From positions 1 through 64,000 of the forward strand of contig DWZP01000028.1 of NCBI GenBank assembly GCA_019117495.1: a DNA stretch of 64,000 nt. Direction: 5' to 3'. Source of the DNA: Fusicatenibacter_A intestinipullorum. Its GTDB lineage: Bacteria; Bacillota; Negativicutes; Acidaminococcales; Acidaminococcaceae. Below the pieces are notes generated by a model, which saw only the letters and a list, made by a program, of their open reading frames with translations, was not told the origin of the DNA and did no database searches. Both the position numbers and the translations under genes were made by a program. Positions 15,065 through 23,963 of this stretch are shown here, one piece after another (the first letter of the stretch is position 1; every line of letters begins with the position of its first letter).

Positions 15065-15796
15065 TTATTTACTTTGTAACACTTTAATTACAAACTGCGG
15101 CAGCACCATCATGCGCCCTATGCGGCTCGGCTGCTTGTAAAGGCGGAACAGCCATTCCAGCGATGCTTTCTGCATCCACAGCGGCGCGCGCTCCATTTTT
15201 CCTGCAAGCACATCAAAGCTGCCGCCCACGCCCATTAAAACCTGCGGCTTCAGTTCGCTGCGGAAGCGCACCAGCCAGTTTTCCTGCTTAGGTGCGCCCA
15301 GTGCCGCAAAAAGCATGTCCGCACCGCTTGCGTTAATTTCGGCAATAATTTCTTCGTTTTCGGCTTCGGTAAAATAACCGTTGCGGCAGCCTGCCACTTT
15401 AAGCCCCGGCGCCACCAGTAAAAGCTTGTCGCGCGCGGCTTCGGCAATGCCAGGCGCAGCGCCGAAGAAAAATACTTTATAGCCTTTTTTTGCCGAAAGT
15501 TTTGCCAGCTCCACAAATAAATCGCAGCCTGCCACACGCTCCGGCACATTATGCCCCAGCTTGCGCCCGGCCCAAACGGTACCGGCGCCGTCTGCCAGCA
15601 CCAAATCGGCATTTTGGCAGACTATTTTTTTATATTCCGCATCTTTCTGGCACATCATAATAATTTCCGCATTGGCGGTAACCACGAAAGTCTGCTTTTT
15701 ATTTTTTACCTGCGAATTTAAAAAGTTAACCGCGCCGTCCATTGTATATGGGTAAACCGGCACATCAAGCACATAAAACGGTTTTATTTTTTCCAT
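15065..15796 (-). CDS. WecG/TagA/CpsF family glycosyltransferase (GT26)
   Basis: This 243-residue enzyme transfers N-acetylmannosamine-type sugars to lipid-linked acceptors in teichoic acid or polysaccharide synthesis (family knowledge). Motifs seen are TANAEIIMMCQKD, LVLADGAGTVWAGRKLG, VAGCDLFVEL, KVFFFGAAPGIAEAA and FAALGAPKQENWL, all in the order usual for the family. A C-terminal basic amphipathic tail fits membrane association. It follows prfC after 11 bases. The actual substrate in a diderm without classical teichoic acids is uncertain. Confidence 0.9.
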   Translation of the reverse strand: MEKIKPFYVLDVPVYPYTMDGAVNFLNSQVKNKKQTFVVTANAEIIMMCQKDAEYKKIVCQNADLVLADGAGTVWAGRKLGHNVPERVAGCDLFVELAKLSAKKGYKVFFFGAAPGIAEAARDKLLLVAPGLKVAGCRNGYFTEAENEEIIAEINASGADMLFAALGAPKQENWLVRFRSELKPQVLMGVGGSFDVLAGKMERAPLWMQKASLEWLFRLYKQPSRIGRMMVLPQFVIKVLQSK

Positions 15797-15807
15797 AATT
15801 TTGTCCT

Positions 15808-17418
15808 TTAAATCTTCGCCACATCAGAAGGCACAGTTAAGAACTGTAAATTGGGGTTGCGGTCCAGAATCCAGTTCAGCGCCCATTCATTGTTAACCAA
15901 AATTACCGGGCGGTCTTTTTTATCGTAAACCAGCATGCCGTTATCGAGGCCTTTTAAGTTCTCGATATCCTTTTCGTTTTCGGCATATACCCAGCGTGCC
16001 ACGCTGTAACCAAGCTGGTTCATCAAAAGCTGCGCGCTGTATTCATTCAAAAGGCGGTATTCCAAAACTTCAAGCTGCAATGAACCAACCACGCCGACGA
16101 TAAAGCTTTCAATGCCAAGATCCTTCTGGCGGAATACCTGAATTGCTCCTTCCTGCGCCAGCTGCACAATGCCTTTTTCAAACTGTTTGCGTTTTAAGGA
16201 ATCCTTAGGCTGCACGCGGGCAAAAATTTCCGGCGGGAAAACCGGGAAATCTTCAAACTGAATTTTCAGCTTTTCGTCGCTCAGCGAATCGCCGATACCG
16301 AAAATGCCCGGGTCGAAAATACCGATAATATCGCCGGGGTACGCTTCTTCAACAATGGTGCGCTCCTGCGCGAGGAATTGCTGCGGCTGCGCCAGCTTAA
16401 CCGGCTTGCCGCCCTGCATGTGGTACACCGTCATGCCTTTTTTGAACACACCGCTGCAAATACGCATAAAAGCAATGCGGTCGCGGTGCGCCGGGTTCAT
16501 GTTAGCCTGAATTTTAAACACAAACGCACTGAACAGTTCGTTGTCCGGGCTTAACAAATCGCCGTTCTGCAAAATACGCGGCTGCGGCATCGGCGACAGT
16601 TCCAAAAATTTCTCCAAAAAGCTGCGCACGCCGAAGTTTGTCATGGCGCTGCCGAAGAACATCGGCGTCAGTTCGCCGCTGTTTACCTTCGCCATGTCGA
16701 ACTCATCGCCCGCCATATCCAAAAGTTCAATATCGTCGCATAATTTATGGTACAAATCTTCGCCGATGGCATTAATAATTTCCGGGTCATCCAGGCTGCC
16801 CGTAGTGGATTTTAAAATTTTGGAGCCGTGGCTGCTGTCGTTTTCAAACAGTTCAATCTGTTTTTTTACGCGGTCGTACACGCCGATGTAATTGCCGTCA
16901 ATACCGATAGGCCAGTTAATCGGGTACGCGCGGATGCCCAGCACCTGCTCGATTTCGTCCATCAAATCAAACGGGTCACGGCCGTAACGGTCAAGCTTGT
17001 TTACAAAAGTAAATACCGGCAGCTGCCTGCGGTGGCAAACCCAGAACAGCTTTTTCGTCTGCGGTTCCACGCCCTTGGCGCAGTCAATAAGCATTACGGC
17101 GCTGTCAGCCGCCATCAAAGTGCGGTAGGTATCTTCCGAAAAGTCCTGATGGCCCGGCGTATCCAGAATGTTTACGCGGTAGCCGTCATAATCAAACTGC
17201 AAAACGGAGCTCGTTACGGAAATACCGCGCTGCTTTTCGATTTCCATCCAGTCCGAAACGGCATGGCGGTTGGATTTACGCGCCTTAACCGTACCGGCAA
17301 GGTGAATTGCGCCGCCGTACAGCAAAAGTTTTTCCGTCAGCGTCGTTTTACCGGCGTCAGGATGCGATATAATGGCAAAAGTGCGGCGTTTTTCAATCTT
17401 TTCAAGTAATTCCTGCAT
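15808..17418 (-). CDS. prfC: Peptide chain release factor 3
   Basis: RF3 is a translational GTPase that recycles RF1/RF2 from the ribosome. At 536 residues it has full length. G motifs are HPDAGKTTLTEKLL (G1), DTPGHQDF (G3) and FVNKLD (G4). The RF3-specific insertions and the C-terminal segment FQVFRQKDLG-like QVFRQKDLGIESFIVGVVGSLQLEVL identify it as RF3 rather than EF-G. It lies 13 bases after the upstream zinc-ribbon gene. Confidence 0.96.
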   Translation of the reverse strand: MQELLEKIEKRRTFAIISHPDAGKTTLTEKLLLYGGAIHLAGTVKARKSNRHAVSDWMEIEKQRGISVTSSVLQFDYDGYRVNILDTPGHQDFSEDTYRTLMAADSAVMLIDCAKGVEPQTKKLFWVCHRRQLPVFTFVNKLDRYGRDPFDLMDEIEQVLGIRAYPINWPIGIDGNYIGVYDRVKKQIELFENDSSHGSKILKSTTGSLDDPEIINAIGEDLYHKLCDDIELLDMAGDEFDMAKVNSGELTPMFFGSAMTNFGVRSFLEKFLELSPMPQPRILQNGDLLSPDNELFSAFVFKIQANMNPAHRDRIAFMRICSGVFKKGMTVYHMQGGKPVKLAQPQQFLAQERTIVEEAYPGDIIGIFDPGIFGIGDSLSDEKLKIQFEDFPVFPPEIFARVQPKDSLKRKQFEKGIVQLAQEGAIQVFRQKDLGIESFIVGVVGSLQLEVLEYRLLNEYSAQLLMNQLGYSVARWVYAENEKDIENLKGLDNGMLVYDKKDRPVILVNNEWALNWILDRNPNLQFLTVPSDVAKI

Positions 17419-17430
17419 TGTTTTCCCCCG

Positions 17431-17985
17431 TTATTCCCTGTTCTGCAATTCGTAAATACTGTAAGCGTCAATAATCTGTTTCAAAATATAATCGGGCACC
17501 GGCACAGCCGTTTCCATAACGCCCTTAATGTTCACGCGGAAGGCAACGTCCTCATATTTTTCGCCGCCGTAGGTTTCGCAGCTGAAGCTGGTACGCATAA
17601 ACTCATCCTTAAAAGTGCAGTATTTCAGCACGTCATGCTTGCGTTTCAAATCCCATTCGTGGTAAAACTCATACAATTTTTTCTGCGCCTCCGGCGGAAT
17701 ATCCACACCGGCAACCACATAGCCGTCCATAGGCGTGCAGTCCAAATCTTCGTAAACTGTGCCGTCCTCCAGTTCGATGGTGACGGTCATCACATAGTCC
17801 ACTTCGTTAAATCCGGCATTTTTAATCTGCCATTTTTCGTGCCATTTTTTTATGCACGCCGGGCAGATGAACTTTGCCTCTTTTACGGTATTATTAATGT
17901 AATTGTCCTTATAATACAAAACGCCGCCTTCCGGCACAAACTCACTGCCGCATTCGGCGCATACAAGCCTTACGCTGCGAATCAT
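17431..17985 (-). CDS. Zinc-ribbon hypothetical protein
   Basis: This protein of about 184 residues has an N-terminal treble-clef or ribbon-like metal site: CAECG (about residues 9-13) and CPACIKKWH (about 41-49) each hold a CxxC pair. The rest contains charged beta-rich segments and a possible helix (YEFYHEWDLKRKHDVLKY). No family is recognised. I chose ATG 17985 because AAAGAGGTG stands 7 bases before it. A longer frame from 18039 would run through the -10 box of its own promoter. It heads the run zinc-ribbon gene, prfC, wecG-like gene. Confidence 0.75.
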   Translation of the reverse strand: MIRSVRLVCAECGSEFVPEGGVLYYKDNYINNTVKEAKFICPACIKKWHEKWQIKNAGFNEVDYVMTVTIELEDGTVYEDLDCTPMDGYVVAGVDIPPEAQKKLYEFYHEWDLKRKHDVLKYCTFKDEFMRTSFSCETYGGEKYEDVAFRVNIKGVMETAVPVPDYILKQIIDAYSIYELQNRE

Positions 17986-18000
17986 AAAATTACACCTCTT

Positions 18001-18145
18001 TATTATATCTGCTTTTTGGTTTTTTGTCAGCTTAAACAAAATTTGCGGTTATCCCAAGTTATACCCATTTTTTATTTTTGTGGGATAACTGAGGTATAAC
18101 TCATTAATAAACGTATTATATCTGTTTTTTAGTTATTTGTCAGCT
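18001..18145 (-). promoter_or_regulatory. Duplicated promoter flanking an operator-like array
   Basis: A 32-bp direct repeat (18001-18032 and 18114-18145, 29 of 32 bases identical) contains, in each copy on the reverse strand, CTGACA, a 17-bp spacer and TATAAT. The upstream copy overlaps the last codons of the restriction-modification gene. Between the copies lie four half-sites: GTTATACC and GTTATCCC in one orientation, then GGTATAAC and GGGATAAC in the other. Both promoters point at the zinc-ribbon gene. Confidence 0.6.
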
Positions 18146-20906
18146 GCTGGTACATTTTCATCAGTTCTGCCACGGCTTCTGTTGTGCTGTTTAATTTACC
18201 CCAAAAACCATATGCCTGCATAACTGCTTTATCATTAGCACGGTGTGCTTCCAACAATTCATTATGCAATGTCATTTTTGTATCATCATATAAATCGGCA
18301 AAACTACTTTCCGGATAAAGCGCGCGAGCGTCCAAAATTGCCTGTGCCGTTTTTTCTATTGTCTTTTTCTGCTCCTCCGTTGGATTAGGCCATGGAAAAT
18401 TGTTATATACCAGACGACCTGAATATTGATAACTTGTTCCTAAATATCCAGTAGTTACTCTCATCCAAGCCATATGAACATTTGATGTCAATATTCCAAA
18501 ATGATATAAAGTTGCATCAACAATTATTAACATCTTATTACTAGCTATAACATTTTCATCCATAAATCCAATTGGTATATATTTTCTATTACCACCTGAA
18601 ACTTCCGGTATACACAAATAATTTCCAGCGGTTTGTGGTGCAGAGAAAAATAAATGTGGCGTATCAGCAGCTTTTTGTGTAGAAACAGAAGAACTTTCTA
18701 AACGAAATTTTCTTACTGCTTCAATTCTTTTCATAACCTCTTTATTTTTAAAATATATTCTAGGATTTACTCCTCTTAACCATAAACAATAACGTTTCTC
18801 ATTGTTCTTTATAAAATCACGAGCGCTTATAAATCGTTTTAAATAAATTTTACTATTCGGGTCTTTTTTTATAAAACTATGATATTCTTCTTCCGACAAA
18901 ATAAAATTTCCACCATCAGTAGGTTTATTACCGTATGTTATACTTGGCACATTACACAGAGGTTTAGTCCTTATACTAACAACTAAATTGGGAGCATCAA
19001 TCAAATAAGGACTTATATTACTAGCTATGCTCACATTACCACTACTACGATATAAATATTTTCTCAAATTTTTATTGCCACTTATAAATCCAATAATAAC
19101 ACAATAAACAGCAGCAACATTTGTAGATTCATTATTCCATTTAAAAGGTCTATAAGCAAAAATAATGTTAATCAGATAATCTTTTAATAGTTTATCCCAT
19201 AAAGCAAAAACCTGTTCTCCTTGTGTAATACTTTTGGTAGACACAAAAGCAACACGTATATCCGTATTTAAAATCATTTTAGCAGCCTTATAGTACCAAG
19301 CTCCAACATAATCAATACTATTTACTCTCGGTAATTTACCAAAAACAGTAACAGCATCCTTTTTTTGCTCATTACTCATTTTAGAAGCGCCGACAAACGG
19401 CGGATTGCCCATTATGTAGTTCAGTTCCGTTTTGTGTATAATACTTTCCCAATCCATTTGCAAGGCATTGCCTTCGGCAATGTTGGCGTTGGTTTTTAGC
19501 GGCAAAAAGTCTAAATTTATATGGATAATATCTTCCGTTTGCTTCATCATCTGGCTTTCGGCAATCCACAAGGCAGTTTTAGCAACTGTTACGGCAAAAT
19601 CATTAATTTCTATGCCGTAAAATTGGCTGATTGATACTTTGATCGGGTTATCAAAAACGCCCATAACAATCTGGTCGCCCAGTTTTTCCATTAAAATTTC
19701 GTTTTCCAGCTTGCGCAGGCTTAAATAAGTTTCCGTTAAAAAGTTGCCGCTGCCACAGGCAGGGTCTAAAAACTTTAAGCCTGCCAGCTTATTTTGAAAC
19801 GCTTCCATTTTGGCAAGGCGCGTTTTTTTAACGGCTGTATTTTTTATCTCATCCCATTCGCTGCGCAAAGCGTCCAAAAACAGCGGGTCAATAACTTTAT
19901 GGATATTTTCGATAGAGGTATAGTGCATACCGCCGCTGCGACGCGTCTGCGGGTTTAAGGTGCTTTCAAACACAGCACCAAAAATTGTGGGGCTAATTTC
20001 GCTCCAGTCAAAATTTTCGCTGCCGTTTACCAAAAGCAGGGTTTTAATTTCTTCCGTAAAATTAGGTATTTCTATATCTTCATCGGCAAAAAGCCCACCA
20101 TTTACATAGGGGAAAGCCGCCAGTTCCTTTTCAAGATATGGGTCGCGTTCGTTTTCTGGCGTATCAAGCACCTTAAACAAATCTATCAGCGCCTTGCGCA
20201 TGTGGCGCGCGTCAAATTCCGCCAAATAATCGTGGAACATGCTGCGCCCGCCAAAAACATCTGCATCTTCGGCATACAGGCAAAAAACAAGGCGCACACA
20301 CAAAACGTTAAGGCTTTTCAGCGATTTTTCGCTTTCGGGGTTAATATACTGCGCCGCAAAAGCATTGTATAGCCTGCCCACCAGCTCGCCCGCCTGCATG
20401 GAAACTTCCAGCTCTTTTTTTATATGTTCGTCATTTGTTTTTACTAAAAAATTAAGACGATAATATTCCTTGGGCAGATTCTCAAGCAAAAGCTCCTGCG
20501 GGTCGTCGTTAGGGCGCTCCATATCGTAAATTAAAAAGCTTTTAAAATTACAGGTAATAATCCAGCGCGGCTTTTGAGAAAACTTTAATTCATCAGCATA
20601 ACGTTTAGCTTGTTGATATGGCGTTAAAATTTTGCCATCAGATTGTCTAATACCTTTACGTAAATCTTTATCGTGTGATTTTTGTTCGATAAGTACACGA
20701 GTAGTAGGAATTATGGCATCAATAAAACTGGTATGGTCAAGTTTTACTTTTTCCTCAAAAAATATAAATTCGCTGGCATTCTCCACACCATATACATTTT
20801 GCAAAAGCTCAATCCAAAATTTTTGGCTGTCACTCTTTTCATCGCCTTTGCCTTTCCAAGCCGCGGCAAATTCTTCTGCCGCTGTACTCTGTTCTGCTTC
20901 TTTCAT
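18129..20906 (-). CDS. MmeI-like (type IIG/IIL) restriction-modification enzyme
   Basis: This is a single-chain protein of about 925 residues with nuclease, methyltransferase and specificity parts. The N-terminal nuclease has a PD-(D/E)xK-type site: Asp63 in SFIDAI and ExK at 74-76 in LIEQKS. A helical spacer follows. The adenine methyltransferase has motif I FLDPACGSGNFL (about 375-390) and motif IV NPPF (about 500). The C-terminal third is the target-recognition region (ISARDFIKN, TAGNYLCIPEVSGGNRKYIPI) and is clearly more AT-rich than the rest. I chose ATG 20906 (GGAGG 7 bases upstream); the longer frame runs into tRNA-Pro. No separate specificity or endonuclease gene is nearby, so it is self-contained. 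The recognition sequence cannot be read from this. Confidence 0.88.
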   Translation of the reverse strand: MKEAEQSTAAEEFAAAWKGKGDEKSDSQKFWIELLQNVYGVENASEFIFFEEKVKLDHTSFIDAIIPTTRVLIEQKSHDKDLRKGIRQSDGKILTPYQQAKRYADELKFSQKPRWIITCNFKSFLIYDMERPNDDPQELLLENLPKEYYRLNFLVKTNDEHIKKELEVSMQAGELVGRLYNAFAAQYINPESEKSLKSLNVLCVRLVFCLYAEDADVFGGRSMFHDYLAEFDARHMRKALIDLFKVLDTPENERDPYLEKELAAFPYVNGGLFADEDIEIPNFTEEIKTLLLVNGSENFDWSEISPTIFGAVFESTLNPQTRRSGGMHYTSIENIHKVIDPLFLDALRSEWDEIKNTAVKKTRLAKMEAFQNKLAGLKFLDPACGSGNFLTETYLSLRKLENEILMEKLGDQIVMGVFDNPIKVSISQFYGIEINDFAVTVAKTALWIAESQMMKQTEDIIHINLDFLPLKTNANIAEGNALQMDWESIIHKTELNYIMGNPPFVGASKMSNEQKKDAVTVFGKLPRVNSIDYVGAWYYKAAKMILNTDIRVAFVSTKSITQGEQVFALWDKLLKDYLINIIFAYRPFKWNNESTNVAAVYCVIIGFISGNKNLRKYLYRSSGNVSIASNISPYLIDAPNLVVSIRTKPLCNVPSITYGNKPTDGGNFILSEEEYHSFIKKDPNSKIYLKRFISARDFIKNNEKRYCLWLRGVNPRIYFKNKEVMKRIEAVRKFRLESSSVSTQKAADTPHLFFSAPQTAGNYLCIPEVSGGNRKYIPIGFMDENVIASNKMLIIVDATLYHFGILTSNVHMAWMRVTTGYLGTSYQYSGRLVYNNFPWPNPTEEQKKTIEKTAQAILDARALYPESSFADLYDDTKMTLHNELLEAHRANDKAVMQAYGFWGKLNSTTEAVAELMKMYQQLTNN

Positions 20907-20933
20907 TGCCGTGCCTCCGCTAAAAATACAAAT

Positions 20934-20967
20934 AAAAAAAGCCTTCACGGGGATTTCCCGTAAAGGC
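20934..20967 (-). terminator. Terminator of tRNA-Pro
   Basis: The stem GCCTTTACGGG/CCCGTGAAGGC is followed by TTTTTTT on the reverse strand. It lies between tRNA-Pro and the restriction-modification gene, so that gene needs its own promoter or read-through. Confidence 0.88.
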
Positions 20968-20980
20968 AGTTGTTTCGGAA

Positions 20981-21057
20981 TGGTCGGAGCGGCGGGATTC
21001 GAACCCACGACCTCTTCCACCCCAAGGAAGCGCTCTACCAAGCTGAGCCACGCCCCG
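20981..21057 (-). tRNA. tRNA-Pro (GGG)
   Basis: This is a complete cloverleaf on the reverse strand: acceptor CGGGGCG with CGCTCCG, discriminator A and encoded CCA, anticodon stem CTTCC/GGAAG with loop TTGGGGT giving anticodon GGG, and T-arm GTGGG TTCGAAT CCCGC. Confidence 0.97.
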
Positions 21058-21070
21058 AAACACAAGTAAT

Positions 21071-21099
21071 ATTATAAACAAACTAAATGCAAATGTCAA
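21071..21099 (-). promoter_or_regulatory. Promoter of tRNA-Pro
   Basis: Reverse strand: perfect -35 TTGACA (21094-21099), 17-bp spacer, perfect -10 TATAAT (21071-21076). The start is expected near 21064. Confidence 0.88.
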
Positions 21100-21102
21100 G
21101 CA

Positions 21103-22020
21103 TTAATTATCAATAACGCGTGCGCCTTCTTCGTCAAGCTTCAGCACATGGTACACAGCCTGCTGCCCGGCTTTTTCAAAAGCCTGCTGCATGGCGCGCC
21201 CAATGGCTTCACTGTCGGCATCCGCCGCGGCGTATGCCATTAAGGTAGAACCAGCTCCGCTTATAATAGCGCCATAAGCGCCGGCATTTTTAGCAGCCTT
21301 AAACACAGCCTGCGTGCCGTTAATAAGCGGCATGCGGTACGGCTGGTGCAGCCTGTCCTCCAAAGCGTCGGGCAAAAATTTATATTCGCCCGTTAAAAGC
21401 GCGCTTACCAAAAGCGCACTGCGCCCGGCATTAAAAACAGCATCCTTATGGCTTACCGTTTCCGGTATCGCCTGCCTTGCCCTTGCGGTAGAAAGCGGCT
21501 CTGCCGGTACTGCGGCAATAAAGCTCAGCGGCTTTTTGGGCACAAAGCGCAGCGAAGCAGCCTTGCCGTGCGCCATATAACTCACCGTAAACCCGCCCAG
21601 AAGCGCCGGTGCCACATTATCAGGATGCCCTTCAATTTCGGTAGCGTAATCAACAAGCTGCTGCCTTGTTAAAGTACTGCCGGTTAAATAATTGGCCGCC
21701 ATCAGCCCGGCAACAATGGCCGTACTGCTGCTGCCCAGCCCGCGCGAAAGCGGAATGCGGTTGTGCATGGTAACTTTCAGCCCGGTATAGCTGCGGTCGG
21801 TAAGCTCGTTCCACAAACGGAAAAACGCCAGAAACGCCAGGTTTTTGCCGCTGGCATGCAAACGCCCGCTGCCCTCGCCGGTAACTTCAAGTTCAAAGCC
21901 GCGCTCCGTAAGCTCATAGGTAAATTCGTTGTATAAATTGCAGGCAGCGCCCAAAACGTCAAACCCCGGCCCGCAGTTGGCCGAAGTGGCGGGCACAATT
22001 ACCCTTACGCTTTTTCTCAT
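21103..22020 (-). CDS. thrB: Homoserine kinase
   Basis: ThrB phosphorylates homoserine on the way to threonine. It is a GHMP kinase of about 305 residues. VRVIVPATSANCGPGFDVLG is the N-terminal motif, the ATP loop is PLSRGLGSSSTAIVAGL (about residues 80-96), and the C-terminal motif is GAIISGAGSTLMAYA. The start chosen is ATG 22020, which follows GTGGAGTG and lies 4 bases after the hom stop. The in-frame upstream codons lie inside hom. Hom and ThrB act consecutively and form one transcript. Confidence 0.95.
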   Translation of the reverse strand: MRKSVRVIVPATSANCGPGFDVLGAACNLYNEFTYELTERGFELEVTGEGSGRLHASGKNLAFLAFFRLWNELTDRSYTGLKVTMHNRIPLSRGLGSSSTAIVAGLMAANYLTGSTLTRQQLVDYATEIEGHPDNVAPALLGGFTVSYMAHGKAASLRFVPKKPLSFIAAVPAEPLSTARARQAIPETVSHKDAVFNAGRSALLVSALLTGEYKFLPDALEDRLHQPYRMPLINGTQAVFKAAKNAGAYGAIISGAGSTLMAYAAADADSEAIGRAMQQAFEKAGQQAVYHVLKLDEEGARVIDN

Positions 22021-22024
22021 AACA

Positions 22025-23326
22025 TCACTCCACGTTGTCATCTTCAACATGGATGACGCTGCATACTTCCTTAATAACCGGCAGTCCCTTCAAAGTCTGC
22101 ACGGCCATCTGCATATCAAGCTCGGAAACATGGTAGGTAATAACAACAAGTTCTGCCAGCTTGTCTCCAACCATTTGTTTCTGAATAACTTTTTTCAATC
22201 CCACATTCTGTGCGGCAAAAGCGGCGGCAATCGCAGCCAGCACGCCCGGCTTGTCCACAACGTTCAGGCGGATATAAAACGGCGAAAGCATATCTTCAAG
22301 GCGGCACAGGTGTTTTTCGTCAAAGCAGGTGCAGTTAATGCGCCCGGTAGAACCATGCACCATATTGCGCGCCACGTCGATAATATCGCCGCACACAGCG
22401 CTTGCAGTAGGCAGCCCGCCTGCCCCGCGGCCCATAAACATTGCTTCACCAAGGGCGTCGCCTTCCACAAACACAGCGTTAAACACATCGTTAACGCCTG
22501 CCAGCGGATGCTCCGTGGGCAGCATGGTAGGCCTTACGCAAACGGTAATGCCTTTTTCTTCATCGTGTTTGGCAACTGCCAGAAGCTTAATGGTATAGCC
22601 AAGTTCTTTGGCGTACTCAATATCGCAGAGCTTTAAACTTTCAATGCCAGATACCAGCACATCATCAAGGCTGATGCGCGTATTAAAGGCAATGGAAGCC
22701 AAAATTACCAGCTTGCGTGCGGCGTCCAGCCCGCCCACATCGGCAGTCGGGTCCGATTCGGCATAGCCTTTTTCCTGCGCCTCGCGCAGAACTTCGCCGT
22801 AATCCATATGGTCCTGCGACATTTTGGTTAGCATATAATTGGTTGTGCCGTTAACAATGCCCATTACCGATTTAATGCGGTTGGCAGCCAGGCACGATTT
22901 AAGCGGGCGGATAATGGGTATGCCGCCGCCCACGGCACCTTCAAACATAAAATCAACATTGTGCAGCTCCGCCAGCGGAAACAGCTCCCTGCCGTATTTT
23001 GCCAGCACATCCTTGTTGGCCGTAACAACATTTTTTCCATGCTCCAGCGCAGAAGCAATATATTCCTTCGCCGGATGCTCACGCCCAATCAGCTCAACAA
23101 CAATATCAATGTCCGGGTCATTTACAATGTCCTCAAAATCACCGGTAACGGCATATTTTTTGCCAAGTTCCGCCGCTTTCTGCGGATTGCGCACCAATAT
23201 TTTCTTTATTTCTATTTTGCAGCCTGCTTTTTTGGCAATTTCGCCGCCGTTATGCTCAAGCACGTGCAGCACGCCGCTGCCGACGGTTCCCACGCCCAAA
23301 AGGCCGATATTAATACAATCTTTCAT
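22025..23326 (-). CDS. hom: Homoserine dehydrogenase
   Basis: Hom reduces aspartate semialdehyde to homoserine with NAD(P)H. The 433-residue protein has the Rossmann motif GLLGVGTVGSGVL at the N-terminus, the catalytic-domain segments VNGTTNYMLTKM and YAESDPTADVGGLDAARKL, and a C-terminal ACT domain (about 350-430, NVVDKPGVLAAIAAAF) for threonine feedback control. It is flanked by an ACT-domain regulator upstream and thrB downstream. Confidence 0.96.
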   Translation of the reverse strand: MKDCINIGLLGVGTVGSGVLHVLEHNGGEIAKKAGCKIEIKKILVRNPQKAAELGKKYAVTGDFEDIVNDPDIDIVVELIGREHPAKEYIASALEHGKNVVTANKDVLAKYGRELFPLAELHNVDFMFEGAVGGGIPIIRPLKSCLAANRIKSVMGIVNGTTNYMLTKMSQDHMDYGEVLREAQEKGYAESDPTADVGGLDAARKLVILASIAFNTRISLDDVLVSGIESLKLCDIEYAKELGYTIKLLAVAKHDEEKGITVCVRPTMLPTEHPLAGVNDVFNAVFVEGDALGEAMFMGRGAGGLPTASAVCGDIIDVARNMVHGSTGRINCTCFDEKHLCRLEDMLSPFYIRLNVVDKPGVLAAIAAAFAAQNVGLKKVIQKQMVGDKLAELVVITYHVSELDMQMAVQTLKGLPVIKEVCSVIHVEDDNVE

Positions 23327-23360
23327 TTGTTCCCCCCGTAATTAAATAAATGGCTGCGGC

Positions 23361-23804
23361 TTAAACCTGCCCCAGAACTTCCAGGCGTTTAACGCCGTCA
23401 ATCATGCGGAGCTTATCCAAAAGCGCTTCCAAATCAACCGTCAGGTTTTTGGTTTCGATGGAAATGGTAGTGTTGGCAACACCCTGCAAGGGAATCCCCT
23501 GGTTAATGGTCATAATGCTGCCGGAATCACCTGCAACAGTATTCAGCACGCGCGAAAGCACGCCCGGTTTATGTTCAAGCAAAAGCGAAAGGGTAATGAT
23601 TTTTTCCTTGCTTGCTTCATAAAACGGAAATACGTAATCTTTATATTTGTAATAAGCGCTGCGGCTCAGCCCCATTTTTTCAACGGCCTCATTAATGGTT
23701 CTGATTTCCCCGCGTTTTAAAATTTCCTTTACCTTAATGGTTTTTTTGATTGCTTCAGGCAGAATTTCCTCTCTGACAAGATAGAACGTAGATTTTTCTG
23801 TCAT
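23361..23804 (-). CDS. ACT domain protein, PheB/UPF0735 family
   Basis: The 147-residue protein starts with a helix-turn-helix-like region (INEAVEKMGLSRSAYYKYKDYVFPF, about 37-61) and ends in an ACT domain (LEHKPGVLSRVLNTVAGDSG onward, about 76-147), which usually binds an amino acid. Proteins of this family commonly sit before hom-thrB in Firmicutes and are thought to regulate amino acid synthesis. The exact role is not established. The HTH-like part suggests DNA binding, but this is inference. Confidence 0.88.
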   Translation of the reverse strand: MTEKSTFYLVREEILPEAIKKTIKVKEILKRGEIRTINEAVEKMGLSRSAYYKYKDYVFPFYEASKEKIITLSLLLEHKPGVLSRVLNTVAGDSGSIMTINQGIPLQGVANTTISIETKNLTVDLEALLDKLRMIDGVKRLEVLGQV

Positions 23805-23849
23805 GTAATCATCTCCTAAAAAAATTTTTTACACCTTACTCATAGGGAT

Positions 23850-23878
23850 ATTATAACACTGTTTCGTGGTAAAAGCCA
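23850..23878 (-). promoter_or_regulatory. Promoter of the ACT-hom-thrB unit
   Basis: Reverse strand: -10 TATAAT (23850-23855) with TG before it, a 17-bp spacer and a weak -35 TGGCTT (23873-23878). The leader is about 40 bases; no threonine-rich leader peptide is visible. Confidence 0.55.
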
Positions 23879-23924
23879 TATGTTTTTGTGAATTCACTGA
23901 AATATTCTTACAATTAAAAAAATA

Positions 23925-23957
23925 AAACACATTCCGCTTATAAAACAGAATGTGTTT
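23925..23957 (-). terminator. Terminator after plsY
   Basis: The stem AAACACATTC/GAATGTGTTT is followed by TATTTTTTTAATT on the reverse strand. It ends the DUF512-cobO-der-plsY unit. Confidence 0.85.
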
Positions 23958-23963
23958 GTAAAA

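Noticed and set aside
18050..18104. A pseudoknot riboswitch from GTTATACC/GGTATAAC and GTTATCCC/GGGATAAC
   Set aside because: The last connecting loop would be a single base across an 8-bp helix, which is not feasible. A DNA operator array or alternative hairpins fit better.
20907..21065. An N-terminal extension of the restriction-modification enzyme
   Set aside because: The extension would be encoded by tRNA-Pro and its terminator.
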